A stretch of DNA of 13,133 nucleotides from contig JBKJJS010000069.1 of the NCBI GenBank assembly GCA_046597895.1, positions 1-13,133 on the forward strand, in the 5' to 3' direction. The position numbers and the translations under genes are program-made. The stretch is from WLJO01 sp046597895. Its GTDB lineage: Bacteria > Actinomycetota > Acidimicrobiia > Acidimicrobiales > Ilumatobacteraceae. The notes under the pieces were generated by a model, which did no database searches, was not told the origin of the DNA, and saw only the letters and a program-made list of their open reading frames with translations. Numbering within the stretch: the stretch's first letter is position 1; every line of letters begins with the position of its first letter. Shown here one piece after another: positions 6,683 to 13,133 of the stretch.

Positions 6683-7615
6683 ATGCCGCTCGACCCTGCC
6701 GCCCAACTCATCATCGACGCGTTCGCTGCCATGCCGGCACTCGGGACGCTGACCCCCTCCGAAACCCGTGCGGTCGTTCTCGCCGCTCAGGTACCGCTCG
6801 ACCCCATCCCGATGGCCGCCGTGGTGGACAGAGTGATTCCCGGGCCGACGGGAGACCTCACGGTGCGGATCTACCGACCGAACGGCACGGCGATAGGAGC
6901 CCCCGGGCCGGGCATCGTGTTCTTCCACGGTGGCGGCTGGGTGATCATGGACCTCGACACCCACGACCGCATGGCGCGCCGACTGGCCGACGACGTGGGT
7001 TGTGTTGTCGTGTCTGTCGACTATCGGCTGGCGCCTGAACACAAATACCCCGCCGCCGCCGATGACTGCTACGCCGCGACGCAGTGGGTCGCGGACAACG
7101 CTGGGGACCTCGGCGTCGACCCGACTCGGCTCGCGGTGGCCGGTGACTCGGCCGGTGGCAACTTGGCCGCCGCCGTGGCGCTGATGGCTCGTGATCGGGG
7201 CGGCCCGAGGTTGGCGTTCCAGTTGTTGATCTACCCGGTGACCGGCACGCCGTGGGACGGCCGGCGGTCGTATCAGGCCAACGGCGCGGGCTACGTCCTC
7301 ACCATGGAGTCCATGGAGTGGTTCACGAACCATTACGCCCGGAGCGCCGCCGATCACACCGAGCCGTACTTCGCGCCCGTCCAGGCGACCGACCTGAGTG
7401 GTCTTCCGCCTGCCCATGTGATCACGGCTGAGTTCGACCCGCTGCGCGACGAAGGAGAGGCATACGCCGCCCGCCTGATTGCCGCTGGTGTACCGACGAC
7501 GGTGACGCGCTACGACGGCCAGATCCACGGGTTCTACAGCAATGACGTGATCATGCGCGCCGGGAGGGCGGCACAACTCGAAGCAGCCTGCGCCGTCCGT
7601 ACGGCACTCGGCTGA
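6683..7615 (+). CDS. Alpha/beta hydrolase of the hormone-sensitive lipase (HSL) esterase family
   Basis: The 310-residue protein hydrolyses carboxylic esters or lactones in the cytoplasm. FFHGGGW (80-86) is the oxyanion-hole HGGG motif that defines the HSL family. DYRLAPEHKYPAAADDC (113-129) is the usual segment after it. AGDSAGGN (153-160) holds the nucleophile Ser156. EFDPLRDEG (250-258) holds the acid Asp252, and IHGFYS (281-286) holds His282, so the triad is complete. The cap region at the N-terminus is of normal length and there is no signal peptide. The stop overlaps the next gene's ATG (TGATG at 7613-7617), showing translational coupling to the shortened LLM gene. It probably opens an ester or lactone made by the neighbouring P450 or redox enzymes. 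The substrate is unknown. Confidence 0.93.
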   Translation: MPLDPAAQLIIDAFAAMPALGTLTPSETRAVVLAAQVPLDPIPMAAVVDRVIPGPTGDLTVRIYRPNGTAIGAPGPGIVFFHGGGWVIMDLDTHDRMARRLADDVGCVVVSVDYRLAPEHKYPAAADDCYAATQWVADNAGDLGVDPTRLAVAGDSAGGNLAAAVALMARDRGGPRLAFQLLIYPVTGTPWDGRRSYQANGAGYVLTMESMEWFTNHYARSAADHTEPYFAPVQATDLSGLPPAHVITAEFDPLRDEGEAYAARLIAAGVPTTVTRYDGQIHGFYSNDVIMRAGRAAQLEAACAVRTALG

Positions 7616-8046
7616 TGAAGCTCGGTATCCACCTACCGCAGTACGGGCGCGGGGCTGGCCCCGACGCCATTCGTGCCGTGGGCCAACGGGCCGAGGCACT
7701 CGGGTTCAACGATGTGTGGGTGAGCGATCACGTTGTCCACCCCTCCGAGCAGACGTACCCATCGCCATATCTGTACGACCCGCTGCTGTCGCTCACGTGG
7801 GCCGACGCTGGGCCGGTGGCCGAACGGGTGAGGGCAACCAAACCGGACACGGCATTCACGCTCTCCTTGCGAACCGGATGGGACCCGCAGGGAATGGATG
7901 TTGGTCAGATCCGTGACGAACTCGCGGTGTGGCCGGAGCTCGGTTTCCAGCATGTCGTGTCGGCACCGTGGCGCAGTGATGGCGACGCGTGGATCCGTTC
8001 GATGGAGATGCTCGTCGAGATCGTCCAACCGGAGCGGCCGGCATGA
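7615..8046 (+). CDS. LLM F420-type oxidoreductase with internal deletion
   Basis: Only 143 residues are encoded, against about 280-300 for the family. The first 62 residues, with LGIHLPQYGRGAGPDAIRA and FNDVWVSDHVV, are a good LLM N-terminus ending in DPLLSLTWA. From there the protein jumps to a C-terminal-like part with TLSLRTGWDPQGMD and a WIRSMEMLVEIV tail. The middle barrel strands, including the GRxxLGVGxGW motif, are missing. The frame is intact and both ends overlap their neighbours (TGATG with the hydrolase, ATGA with sirC), so translation is preserved. A 7-base direct repeat, TGGGCCG, occurs twice at the join (7798-7804 and 7809-7815). It is probably non-functional as an oxidoreductase: a deletion relic, or an assembly collapse. 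Confidence 0.8.
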   Translation: MKLGIHLPQYGRGAGPDAIRAVGQRAEALGFNDVWVSDHVVHPSEQTYPSPYLYDPLLSLTWADAGPVAERVRATKPDTAFTLSLRTGWDPQGMDVGQIRDELAVWPELGFQHVVSAPWRSDGDAWIRSMEMLVEIVQPERPA

Positions 8047-8630
8047 CCGGCATGACCGAGTACGGATATCCGGTGATGTTGCGCCTCGCTGGCAAGCGGG
8101 TGCTCGTCGTGGGAGCAGGGCGGGTCGCGGCCCGCAAGGTCGAGGCACTCGTGGATGCTGGGGCACTGGTGACCATCGTGGCGCCGGTGGTGACCGCTGA
8201 CCTGGCCGCACGTCACGACGTGACGATCGAGCAGCGTTTCTACGTCTCGGACGATGTGGCCGGCTACTGGCTGGTGGTCGTGTGCACGGACGACCCGGTC
8301 GTGCAGCAGCGGGTGTTCGACGACGGCGAGCGGCTCGGTGTGTGGGTGAATGCCGCCGACGACCCGGATCGGTGCTCGTTCACGCTGCCGGCGGTTGCCC
8401 GTCGGGGCCCGGTCATCGTGGCAGTGTCCACGAGCGGCGCCAGCCCGGCGCTCGCCCAGGTTCTTCGGGACCGGGCGGCGGCGGCCGCACTCCCCGAAGG
8501 CATCGAGGACATCGCGGTGCACCTTGCGACTGAGCGCCGGCGCATTCAGGCGGAGGGAGGCTCGACTGAAGACCTCGATTGGCGCCCGCTTGTCGAGCGC
8601 CTTCTCGACGGCCAGGGGCATTCCAACTGA
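8043..8630 (+). CDS. sirC: Precorrin-2 dehydrogenase / sirohydrochlorin ferrochelatase (SirC / CysG N-terminal type)
   Basis: With ATG at 8043 the protein is 195 residues, the size of stand-alone SirC/Met8-like enzymes. These oxidise precorrin-2 with NAD+ and may insert Fe2+ to give siroheme for sulfite or nitrite reductases. VLVVGAGRVAARKVEAL (20-36) is the Rossmann GxGxxxxxK motif. VVVCTDDPVVQQRV follows. NAADDPDRCSFTLPA (103-117) is the conserved N-x-x-D-D-x-x-x-C-x-F block holding the likely catalytic Asp. VAVSTSGASPALAQVLRDR is the usual domain-end signature. The methyltransferase half of CysG is absent. An in-frame upstream ATG at 7989 would add 18 residues unlike the family, so the ATGA overlap with the LLM gene decides the start. 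No cysteine or nitrite genes are nearby. Confidence 0.9.
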   Translation: MTGMTEYGYPVMLRLAGKRVLVVGAGRVAARKVEALVDAGALVTIVAPVVTADLAARHDVTIEQRFYVSDDVAGYWLVVVCTDDPVVQQRVFDDGERLGVWVNAADDPDRCSFTLPAVARRGPVIVAVSTSGASPALAQVLRDRAAAAALPEGIEDIAVHLATERRRIQAEGGSTEDLDWRPLVERLLDGQGHSN

Positions 8631-8633
8631 CCT

Positions 8634-8714
8634 GTGTCTGACAAGGTGGCAGTCATGGACTTCGCCCAGGTCACCGTCACGCTCGCGACGTTCATGAACA
8701 CCGTACGGGGATGA
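8634..8714 (+). CDS. Possible 26-codon leader ORF before the MFS gene
   Basis: A GTG at 8634 opens a small frame encoding MSDKVAVMDFAQ and then VTVTLATFMNTVRG. Its TGA at 8712-8714 overlaps the MFS start codon (ATGA at 8711-8714). It begins four bases after the sirC stop and lies in the same frame. It could be a translated coupling peptide that delivers ribosomes to the MFS gene, which has no well-spaced ribosome-binding site. I do not recognise the peptide. It may equally be chance or the remnant of a lost gene. Confidence 0.25.
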   Translation: MSDKVAVMDFAQVTVTLATFMNTVRG

Positions 8715-10111
8715 CCTCGGTTCGCAGCCAGACGGCTCCCGATCTGGAGCCCATCACGCGCGAGGCGTGGGTGGCCTTGGCGGTGTGTTCCGTCACGGCG
8801 CTCATGGTCGGCATGAGCGTGACGGGGCTCAACCTCATGTTCGACACGATCAGTGAGGAGTTCGACACCAGCCGATCGACGCTGTCGTGGTCGTTGGCGG
8901 GCTACAGCATCGTCCTCGCGGCCCTGCTGCTGCCGAGCGGGCGGATGGCCGATCGACTCGGCCGCCGCCGGGTGTTCCGCGCCGGGCTGGCGGTGTTCGC
9001 CGTGACCTCACTGGCCACCGCGCTCGCTCCCAACATCGAGTTGTTCATCACGGCTCGGCTCGGCCAGACCGTTGGCGCCGCCCTCATGGGACCGGCCTCA
9101 CTGGCACTCATCCTCCCCGAGTTCCCCGCCAGCCGACACAACACGGCGATCGCCGGTTGGTCCGCCATGGGGTATCTCGGGAACGCCACCGCACCGTCGT
9201 TCACGGCCTTCGTCGGGGAGCTGAGCTGGCGTTGGCTCTTCGTGTTCTTTGCGCTCGTGTGTGGCGTGGTCTACGTACTGACGCCGAGGTACGTCCCCAA
9301 CCGACGGCCGGAGCCTTCGGACAACAAGGTCGACCTCGTCGGGGTGCCCGTCGGCGCGTTCGGCGTCGGGTTGCTGGCGCTGACGATCATCGAAGGCCCG
9401 TCGCTCGGCTGGGACGATCCATTGGTGGTGGGAAGCGCCATCGGTGCCGTACTGCTGCTCTCGTACTTCGTTTTCCGGTCGCTGCGGCATCCGGAGCCGA
9501 TGCTCAATCTCCATATTTTCGCCGAGCGGACGGTGTGGTCGGCCAACCTCGCCAACGTCTTCCTGTCAGCGGCCGGCATCGCGATCTGGCTCGTGTACGC
9601 GCTGTTCCTGCGCAAGGTGTGGGGCTGGTCCGTGTTGCAGACCGGTGTGGGGTTGACCCCGATCCCGGTCGGCGCTGGCCTCGCCGCGCTCATCGGCGGG
9701 CGCATCTCCGAGCGGTCAGGGGAACGCAAGGTGATCGAGCTCGGCTCGTTGCTCCCCGTGGCCGGCACGGCATGGCTCGTGTGGCGGCTCGGGTCGGAGC
9801 CGAACTACTTCGTGGACTTCCTCCCCGGAGCGATGATGTTCAGTTCCGGGTTCGGGTTCACGTTCTCACCGTTGAACGCGGCGGCACTCCGAGACGTACC
9901 GAGCGCGATGCTCGGCCAGGCCAACGCCGCGTTCAACACGTTGCGGCAACTCGCCGGAGGCCTCGGCACGGCGGTAGTCATCGCCATCCTGGGCAACTCC
10001 GTCGAGATTCCGCTGCACTCGTTCAAGGTGGCGTTCGTCGTCAACGCCACGTTGACGCTCATGTGCGCGATCGTGATCGCGTTGTTCTATCCACGTCACG
10101 CGAGGGAGTAG
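8711..10111 (+). CDS. MFS transporter, DHA2-like multidrug/efflux type
   Basis: The 466-residue integral membrane protein has about 12-14 hydrophobic helices, the first at roughly residues 18-40. SGRMADRLGRRRVFRAG after the second helix is the conserved MFS loop 2-3 motif (GxLaDrxGrrxxl). LSWRWLFVFFALVCG corresponds to the WRW-F segment typical of the drug:H+ antiporter 2 group, and a second related loop, GGRISERSGERKVIE, marks the pseudo-repeat. It should use the proton gradient to move small hydrophobic compounds, usually outward. The last 16 bases overlap the convergent amidohydrolase gene. Only GGGG directly before the ATG resembles a ribosome-binding site, so translation may depend on coupling from the preceding short frame. 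The substrate is unknown. Confidence 0.92.
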   Translation: MTSVRSQTAPDLEPITREAWVALAVCSVTALMVGMSVTGLNLMFDTISEEFDTSRSTLSWSLAGYSIVLAALLLPSGRMADRLGRRRVFRAGLAVFAVTSLATALAPNIELFITARLGQTVGAALMGPASLALILPEFPASRHNTAIAGWSAMGYLGNATAPSFTAFVGELSWRWLFVFFALVCGVVYVLTPRYVPNRRPEPSDNKVDLVGVPVGAFGVGLLALTIIEGPSLGWDDPLVVGSAIGAVLLLSYFVFRSLRHPEPMLNLHIFAERTVWSANLANVFLSAAGIAIWLVYALFLRKVWGWSVLQTGVGLTPIPVGAGLAALIGGRISERSGERKVIELGSLLPVAGTAWLVWRLGSEPNYFVDFLPGAMMFSSGFGFTFSPLNAAALRDVPSAMLGQANAAFNTLRQLAGGLGTAVVIAILGNSVEIPLHSFKVAFVVNATLTLMCAIVIALFYPRHARE

Positions 10112-11130
10112 ACGCGCGCCGCGGTCCCGGCGAACAGATCGGCCCGATCGGTCGCCGCCACGTCAGCGGTCATCTTCTTGAACGCGTTCCACAGCACGCG
10201 GTACGAGCACGACACCTTGTCCACCGGGAAGTTGGATTCGAACATGCACCGGTGCGATCCGAACTGCTCGATGATGAAGCGGATCGGGTCACCCCACTCG
10301 GCGACGATCTCGTCCGACGTGGCCGGCGTCGCCCGCTCGGACCACCCGCTGCCGTACGGGGTCATCCCGATGCCGCCAAGTTTCACGACGACGTTCGGGG
10401 CCTTCGCCAGCTCGGCGAGGTGTGTCCGCCACACGGCCAGCACATCGGCCCGGCGGCCGGCAAATGAACCGACGCCGAGGGGCGCGCCGATGTGGTTGAG
10501 CACGATCGTGGTGCCGCCGACCACCGAGGCCATCTCGATGAGTTCAGGGAGTTGCTCGTGATAGAGCCACGCGTCGAACGTGTAGCCGCGTGAACCGAGC
10601 TCGGCGACGCCAGCCCTGAACTCGTCGCTTCCCATCAGGCCGGCCGTCGGGAGAGCGGCGCGACTCGTGCGGACCGAGCCCGTCGGGTCGTGGGCCAGCC
10701 GGTGACGGATGCCTCGGAACAAGCCCTGGCCCGCCTCGGCGTGGGCGTCGAGCACCGCGCCGAGGCGGTCCCCGAGCCGGAGATCAGCGGCGGCCACGAT
10801 GCTGGCAATGCGCGAGCCACCGCGTTGGGCGCTGGCGGCGGCGACCTCAGCGACGAACTCGGTCTCGCCGACTGGGCGCAACTCCTCGGGTCCGTCCGTG
10901 CGGTACGCCCAGTCGCACTCCACGAACACCGTCCGTTCTACCCGGTGTCCGCTCTGCGTGTCCGCGAGAAGTTCGTCGAGCAGGTAGAGCGGCTGGAAGC
11001 CGGGCCGTCCGCGGTAGTCCCACAGATGATGGTGCGGGTCGACGATGGGCAGGTCCGGATCTTCGACCTCCTCCTGCACGAGCGCCAGCCACGCCGCTGG
11101 CTCCAGTGGCGATTCCGTCATCGATGTCAT
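10096..11130 (-). CDS. Amidohydrolase-superfamily metal-dependent hydrolase (COG3618-like)
   Basis: This 344-residue TIM-barrel hydrolase resembles the lactonase / pyrone-dicarboxylate lactonase group. IVDPHHHLWDYRG (29-41) is the metal-binding H-x-H at the first strand. FRGIRHRLAHDP (138-149), the His at 191 in LYHEQL, NHIGAPLG (212-219), KLGGIGM (250-256) and ESNFPVDK (298-305) are the other active-site strands in the usual order, with Asp304 as the final metal or general-base Asp. It would hydrolyse a lactone or amide or act on an aromatic-ring fission product in the cytoplasm. Its ATG overlaps the stop of the upstream CaiB gene (ATGA on the coding strand at 11127-11130), so the two are translationally coupled and probably act in one pathway. 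The exact substrate is unknown. Confidence 0.88.
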   Translation of the reverse strand: MTSMTESPLEPAAWLALVQEEVEDPDLPIVDPHHHLWDYRGRPGFQPLYLLDELLADTQSGHRVERTVFVECDWAYRTDGPEELRPVGETEFVAEVAAASAQRGGSRIASIVAAADLRLGDRLGAVLDAHAEAGQGLFRGIRHRLAHDPTGSVRTSRAALPTAGLMGSDEFRAGVAELGSRGYTFDAWLYHEQLPELIEMASVVGGTTIVLNHIGAPLGVGSFAGRRADVLAVWRTHLAELAKAPNVVVKLGGIGMTPYGSGWSERATPATSDEIVAEWGDPIRFIIEQFGSHRCMFESNFPVDKVSCSYRVLWNAFKKMTADVAATDRADLFAGTAARVYSLA

Positions 11131-12323
11131 GCGATCACGCCGCTGGCACGCAGCTTTTCCATGACATCGATGGTGAGCCCGAGTTCGCCGAGGATCTCAT
11201 CGGTGTGTTGACCATGGAGGGGGATCAGCGGCGCTGGGTCGAGCGGTGTCTCGCTGAAGTGGGGGGCGGGCCGCGCCTGGCGCACGCGTCCGGCGGTCGG
11301 GTGGTCGAACTCCCAGATGGATCCGTTATGGCGAAGCTGCGGATCGTCGATGAGCGATTCGAAGGAGTGCACCGGACCGCACGGCACGTCCTCGGCCAGC
11401 ATGCGCTCGAGGAGCACGTCGGCATCCCACTTCGAGAATTCCTCCTCGAGCGCGGCGCCGAGCGCCTGGGCGTTGCCCGGCTGGAAGAGCGACGTGATCG
11501 CGCCCCACTGGGGATGTTCGCACCAGTCCGGCCGGTCGAGCGCCCGGAACAACCCGTGGCGTTCCTTGTCGCTTGCCACGAAGTAGATGAACTCGCCCGT
11601 GGCACAGCGCTGGACCTTCATCGATTGGGCCAGCGTCGGTCGTTGGGCGAACATCGGGTCGTCCAGCAATGTGCGCGACATCATCCCGTCGGACCAGAAG
11701 AACGCCAGCGCGGCATCGATCATGGCGACGTCGACGACCTGCCCGCGCGCCGCCCCCCGCTCCCTGGCGAGCAGCGCAGCCGTGATTGCCTGGGCGACGG
11801 TATAGGCGGTGGACTTGTCGGCCACCACGGTGCGGTGCACGTCGTTGAAGGGGATCTCGGGGTTGATCTGGGCCGCCACGTGGCCCGTGAGTCCCTGGAT
11901 GATCGGGTCGTACACCCGACGGTCGCGATACGGCCCGCTCGCCCCGTAGCCGCTGATGTTCACGTAGATGAGGTCGGGGTTGCGGGCCATGAGCACGTCG
12001 GCGCTGAGGCCGAGCCGGTCGACCACGCCCGGCCGAAAGTTCTGCACGAACACGTCGGCGCCGTCGCACAGGCGACGCACGATGTCGAGACCGTCGGCCG
12101 TGCTGATGTCGATGGCGAGGGACCGCTTTCCGCGGTTGTGGTTGGCGAAGAACGGTGGGATACCACCAATCGGGACGCCGACGATTCGTGTGAGGTCACC
12201 ACCCAAGGTGGGCTCGACTTTGATGACATCGGCGCCCTGATCGGCGAGCACCATCGTGGCCAACGGCCCCGACACGACCTGCGTGAGGTCGATGATCCGG
12301 TATCCGGTGAGCGGTCCTGCCAT
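11127..12323 (-). CDS. CaiB/BaiF family (class III) CoA-transferase
   Basis: The 398-residue protein has standard family length and order. It opens GYRIIDLTQVVSGPLATMVL, followed by GADVIKVE (30-37), NRGKRSLAIDI (63-73), FVQNFRPGVVDRLGL (92-106) and ISGYGASGPY (123-132). VVADKSTAYTVAQAI places Asp169 at the position of the catalytic Asp of formyl-CoA transferase, which forms the acyl-enzyme anhydride. It should move CoA between an acid and a CoA donor such as succinyl-CoA, activating a substrate for beta-oxidation-like breakdown. It is the first gene of a two-gene unit with the amidohydrolase. An inverted repeat at 12338-12357, 15 bases upstream of the start, is a candidate control site. Unlike the other CaiB-type protein in the window, it is canonical. 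Confidence 0.93.
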   Translation of the reverse strand: MAGPLTGYRIIDLTQVVSGPLATMVLADQGADVIKVEPTLGGDLTRIVGVPIGGIPPFFANHNRGKRSLAIDISTADGLDIVRRLCDGADVFVQNFRPGVVDRLGLSADVLMARNPDLIYVNISGYGASGPYRDRRVYDPIIQGLTGHVAAQINPEIPFNDVHRTVVADKSTAYTVAQAITAALLARERGAARGQVVDVAMIDAALAFFWSDGMMSRTLLDDPMFAQRPTLAQSMKVQRCATGEFIYFVASDKERHGLFRALDRPDWCEHPQWGAITSLFQPGNAQALGAALEEEFSKWDADVLLERMLAEDVPCGPVHSFESLIDDPQLRHNGSIWEFDHPTAGRVRQARPAPHFSETPLDPAPLIPLHGQHTDEILGELGLTIDVMEKLRASGVIA

Positions 12324-12337
12324 ACCGCAGTCTGACG

Positions 12338-12357
12338 CAGCACGGCCCGACGTGCTG
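12338..12357. promoter_or_regulatory. Palindromic operator-like site between divergent genes
   Basis: CAGCACG and CGTGCTG form perfect 7-base arms around a 6-base centre (GCCCGA). The site lies in the 70-base gap between the divergent CoA-transferase start (12323) and the small hypothetical gene (12394). Its 20-base span and symmetry suit a dimeric helix-turn-helix regulator. It could also act as a hairpin in either 5' leader. No regulator gene is adjacent. Confidence 0.45.
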
Positions 12358-12393
12358 AACTAGGGGCACCAACGTGGCGAGGAGCAGGACAAG

Positions 12394-12702
12394 ATGCAGT
12401 TGAAAGCGGGCAGCCGCCTCCAGAGCGCGGTGTGCGACACGCAGGCCATCGTCGTACGAGCACCGAAGGACGACGTCGATCTGCGGTGCGGCGGCCACCC
12501 GATGGTCCCCCCGGGCGGCGCGGCCCCGAGTGGCTTGGTGCTGGACGCCGACCAGAGCGGCGGCACGGCGATGGGCAAGCGCTACGCCGATGAAGAACTC
12601 GGCCTCGAGGTGCTCATCACGAAAGCGGGAGCCGGTTCGCTCAGCATCGGTGACGCAGCCATGAACCTGAAGGACGCCAAGCCGCTCCCTTCATCGGACT
12701 AG
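12394..12702 (+). CDS. Small conserved-looking protein of unknown function
   Basis: The 102-residue protein has a good ribosome-binding site, AGGAG at 12380-12384, nine bases before ATG. Two Cys stand in motif-like settings: SAVCDTQAIVVRAP (Cys14) and VDLRCGGHPMVPP (Cys32). The rest contains GGTAMGKRYADEELGLEVL and ends KDAKPLPSSD. There is no signal peptide or membrane helix, so it is probably cytoplasmic. The spaced Cys and the Gly-rich CGGHP turn could bind a metal or a thiol-linked ligand, but I do not recognise the family and assign no function. It diverges from the CoA-transferase across a palindromic site and may share control with it. Confidence 0.75.
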   Translation: MQLKAGSRLQSAVCDTQAIVVRAPKDDVDLRCGGHPMVPPGGAAPSGLVLDADQSGGTAMGKRYADEELGLEVLITKAGAGSLSIGDAAMNLKDAKPLPSSD

Positions 12703-12730
12703 GACAGCGGAGGGGTTGCCTGCGACCAGT

Positions 12731-12744
12731 GGCGCGAGCGCGCC
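12731..12744. repeat. Hairpin shortly after the small hypothetical gene
   Basis: GGCGC and GCGCC pair around GAGC, 28 bases after the stop at 12702. It may end the message of the small gene. No U-tract follows. Confidence 0.25.
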
Positions 12745-12892
12745 GCTTGTCGGCGGACATCGGATTCCGCCCACCGGTGGCCATGAACGACTGCCCCTGA
12801 CGGCCATCCGACCGCTGTCAGTGATCGGCAACCGGATGTTCGCGAGCGCGGCATACCGGCACATAGGTGACGTGCCCACCAGGCTTGATCGG

Positions 12893-13075
12893 ACGACATT
12901 ATGGGGCAGCCCCGGGGCGGTCGTGGCCACCACAGTTCGCCGGAAGCCGGGTGAGAGGCGACGCATCGAAGGCGGTGACTACCGGGTGCCCGCGTCGCAA
13001 GAAAGCCTGGGGCGCACCGGAGCATCTGCTTCGGTGGCAGGTTGCTGGAAGAGAGTTCCCCGGGGCCCATTGCCC
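12893..13075 (+). ncRNA. Chain of stem-loops, possible structured RNA (class unknown)
   Basis: Successive hairpins follow closely on the plus strand. ACGAC/GTCGT (12893-12924) encloses GGGGC/GCCCC. CCGG/CCGG spans 12940-12950. GCGACGC/GCGTCGC (12958-12998) encloses CGGT/ACCG. CACCGGAGC/GCTTCGGTG (13015-13036) is nine pairs with one G-U around ATCT, and the wobble favours the plus strand. GGAA/TTCC (13047-13059) and GGGC/GCCC (13063-13075) follow. A domain of a group II intron or a leader for a gene beyond the edge would fit, but no defining motif of either is seen. Hairpins are easier to find in GC-rich DNA, so this is tentative. Apart from the hairpin at 12731-12744, I see nothing else in 12703-13133. 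Confidence 0.3.
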
Positions 13076-13133
13076 GAGCCGGCACCCCTTGAACTCGCCG
13101 ATCATCTCATACGACGCTCACCCGGCTGTCTTG

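Noticed and set aside
5302..7038. A 578-codon open frame on the plus strand
   Set aside because: It runs antisense through the P450 gene, has low-complexity Arg/His/Asp-rich composition and no recognisable domain. It is a codon-bias shadow in GC-rich DNA.
6590..7699. A 369-codon open frame on the minus strand
   Set aside because: It is antisense to the alpha/beta hydrolase, whose full catalytic triad is on the plus strand.
8628..8714. sirC stop TGA as a second selenocysteine codon, since the same frame stays open for 27 more codons
   Set aside because: SirC ends normally here, no Cys is expected at this place, and I see no strong hairpin directly after the TGA.
8887..10467. A 526-codon open frame on the plus strand
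   Set aside because: It is a different frame of the MFS gene running on into the amidohydrolase antisense. It is Arg-rich and without membrane helices or motifs.
11106..12335. A 409-codon open frame on the plus strand
   Set aside because: It is the antisense shadow of the canonical CoA-transferase, which has all family motifs on the minus strand.
12699..13085. A 128-codon minus-strand frame
   Set aside because: It is rich in Ser, Arg, Trp and Pro with no domain-like pattern, overlaps a competing plus-strand frame, and runs into the 3' end of the small hypothetical gene.
12836..13133. A stop-free plus-strand frame from an ATG to the window edge
   Set aside because: It uses codons rare in the neighbours (ATA, TTA, AGA), has no ribosome-binding site or recognisable motif, and is crossed by strong stem-loops and an equally long minus-strand frame.
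12871..13133. Start of a group II intron
   Set aside because: The hairpin chain is suggestive, but no GUGYG boundary, domain V or reverse-transcriptase frame is visible within the window, so no such call is made.
1..13133. CRISPR arrays, insertion sequences, attachment sites, rRNA
   Set aside because: No regularly spaced repeats, transposase or integrase motifs, or rRNA-like sequence were seen in the window.

Overview
The window is high-G+C bacterial DNA whose gene content points to an actinomycete, most likely of the Acidimicrobiia type. The pointers are F420/LLM-type oxidoreductases, CaiB/BaiF CoA-transferases, a MaoC-like hotdog protein, a crotonase, a soluble cytochrome P450, GTG starts, and ATGA or TGATG overlaps between neighbouring genes. 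This assignment is inference from protein style, because no rRNA or marker gene is present.

Layout from left to right. The minus strand carries the start of a DMT/EamA permease (1-262, cut by the window edge), an LLM-class oxidoreductase (279-1166), a selenide, water dikinase selD (1325-2359) and an N-terminally extended enoyl-CoA hydratase (2391-3338). A CaiB/BaiF protein with an unusual domain order lies on the plus strand (3365-4600). It converges with a minus-strand pair of a MaoC-like double-hotdog protein (4581-5342) and a cytochrome P450 (5359-6633). Divergent from the P450 is a tightly coupled plus-strand run: alpha/beta hydrolase (6683-7615), an internally shortened LLM protein (7615-8046), a SirC-type siroheme enzyme (8043-8630) and, after 80 bases, an MFS transporter (8711-10111). 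A second minus-strand pair follows: a metal-dependent amidohydrolase (10096-11130) and a canonical CaiB/BaiF CoA-transferase (11127-12323). A small plus-strand protein of unknown function (12394-12702) is read away from it. The last 430 bases hold no convincing gene but a chain of stem-loops.

The most notable feature is selD. Its frame continues past an in-frame TGA (2312-2314) to an ATG at 2359. The TGA lies exactly where the family has its catalytic Cys, and it is followed at once by a strong stem-loop of the kind that recodes UGA. The gene therefore almost certainly encodes a selenoprotein form of SelD, and a conventional gene call would lose its first 35 residues. This implies that the organism makes selenocysteine and has selA, selB and tRNA-Sec elsewhere.

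The rest of the window reads as accessory lipid, terpenoid or aromatic acid catabolism: CoA transfer to acids, hydration of enoyl-CoAs, P450 hydroxylation, ester or lactone hydrolysis, flavin/F420 redox steps and export or uptake. The substrate cannot be named from sequence alone.
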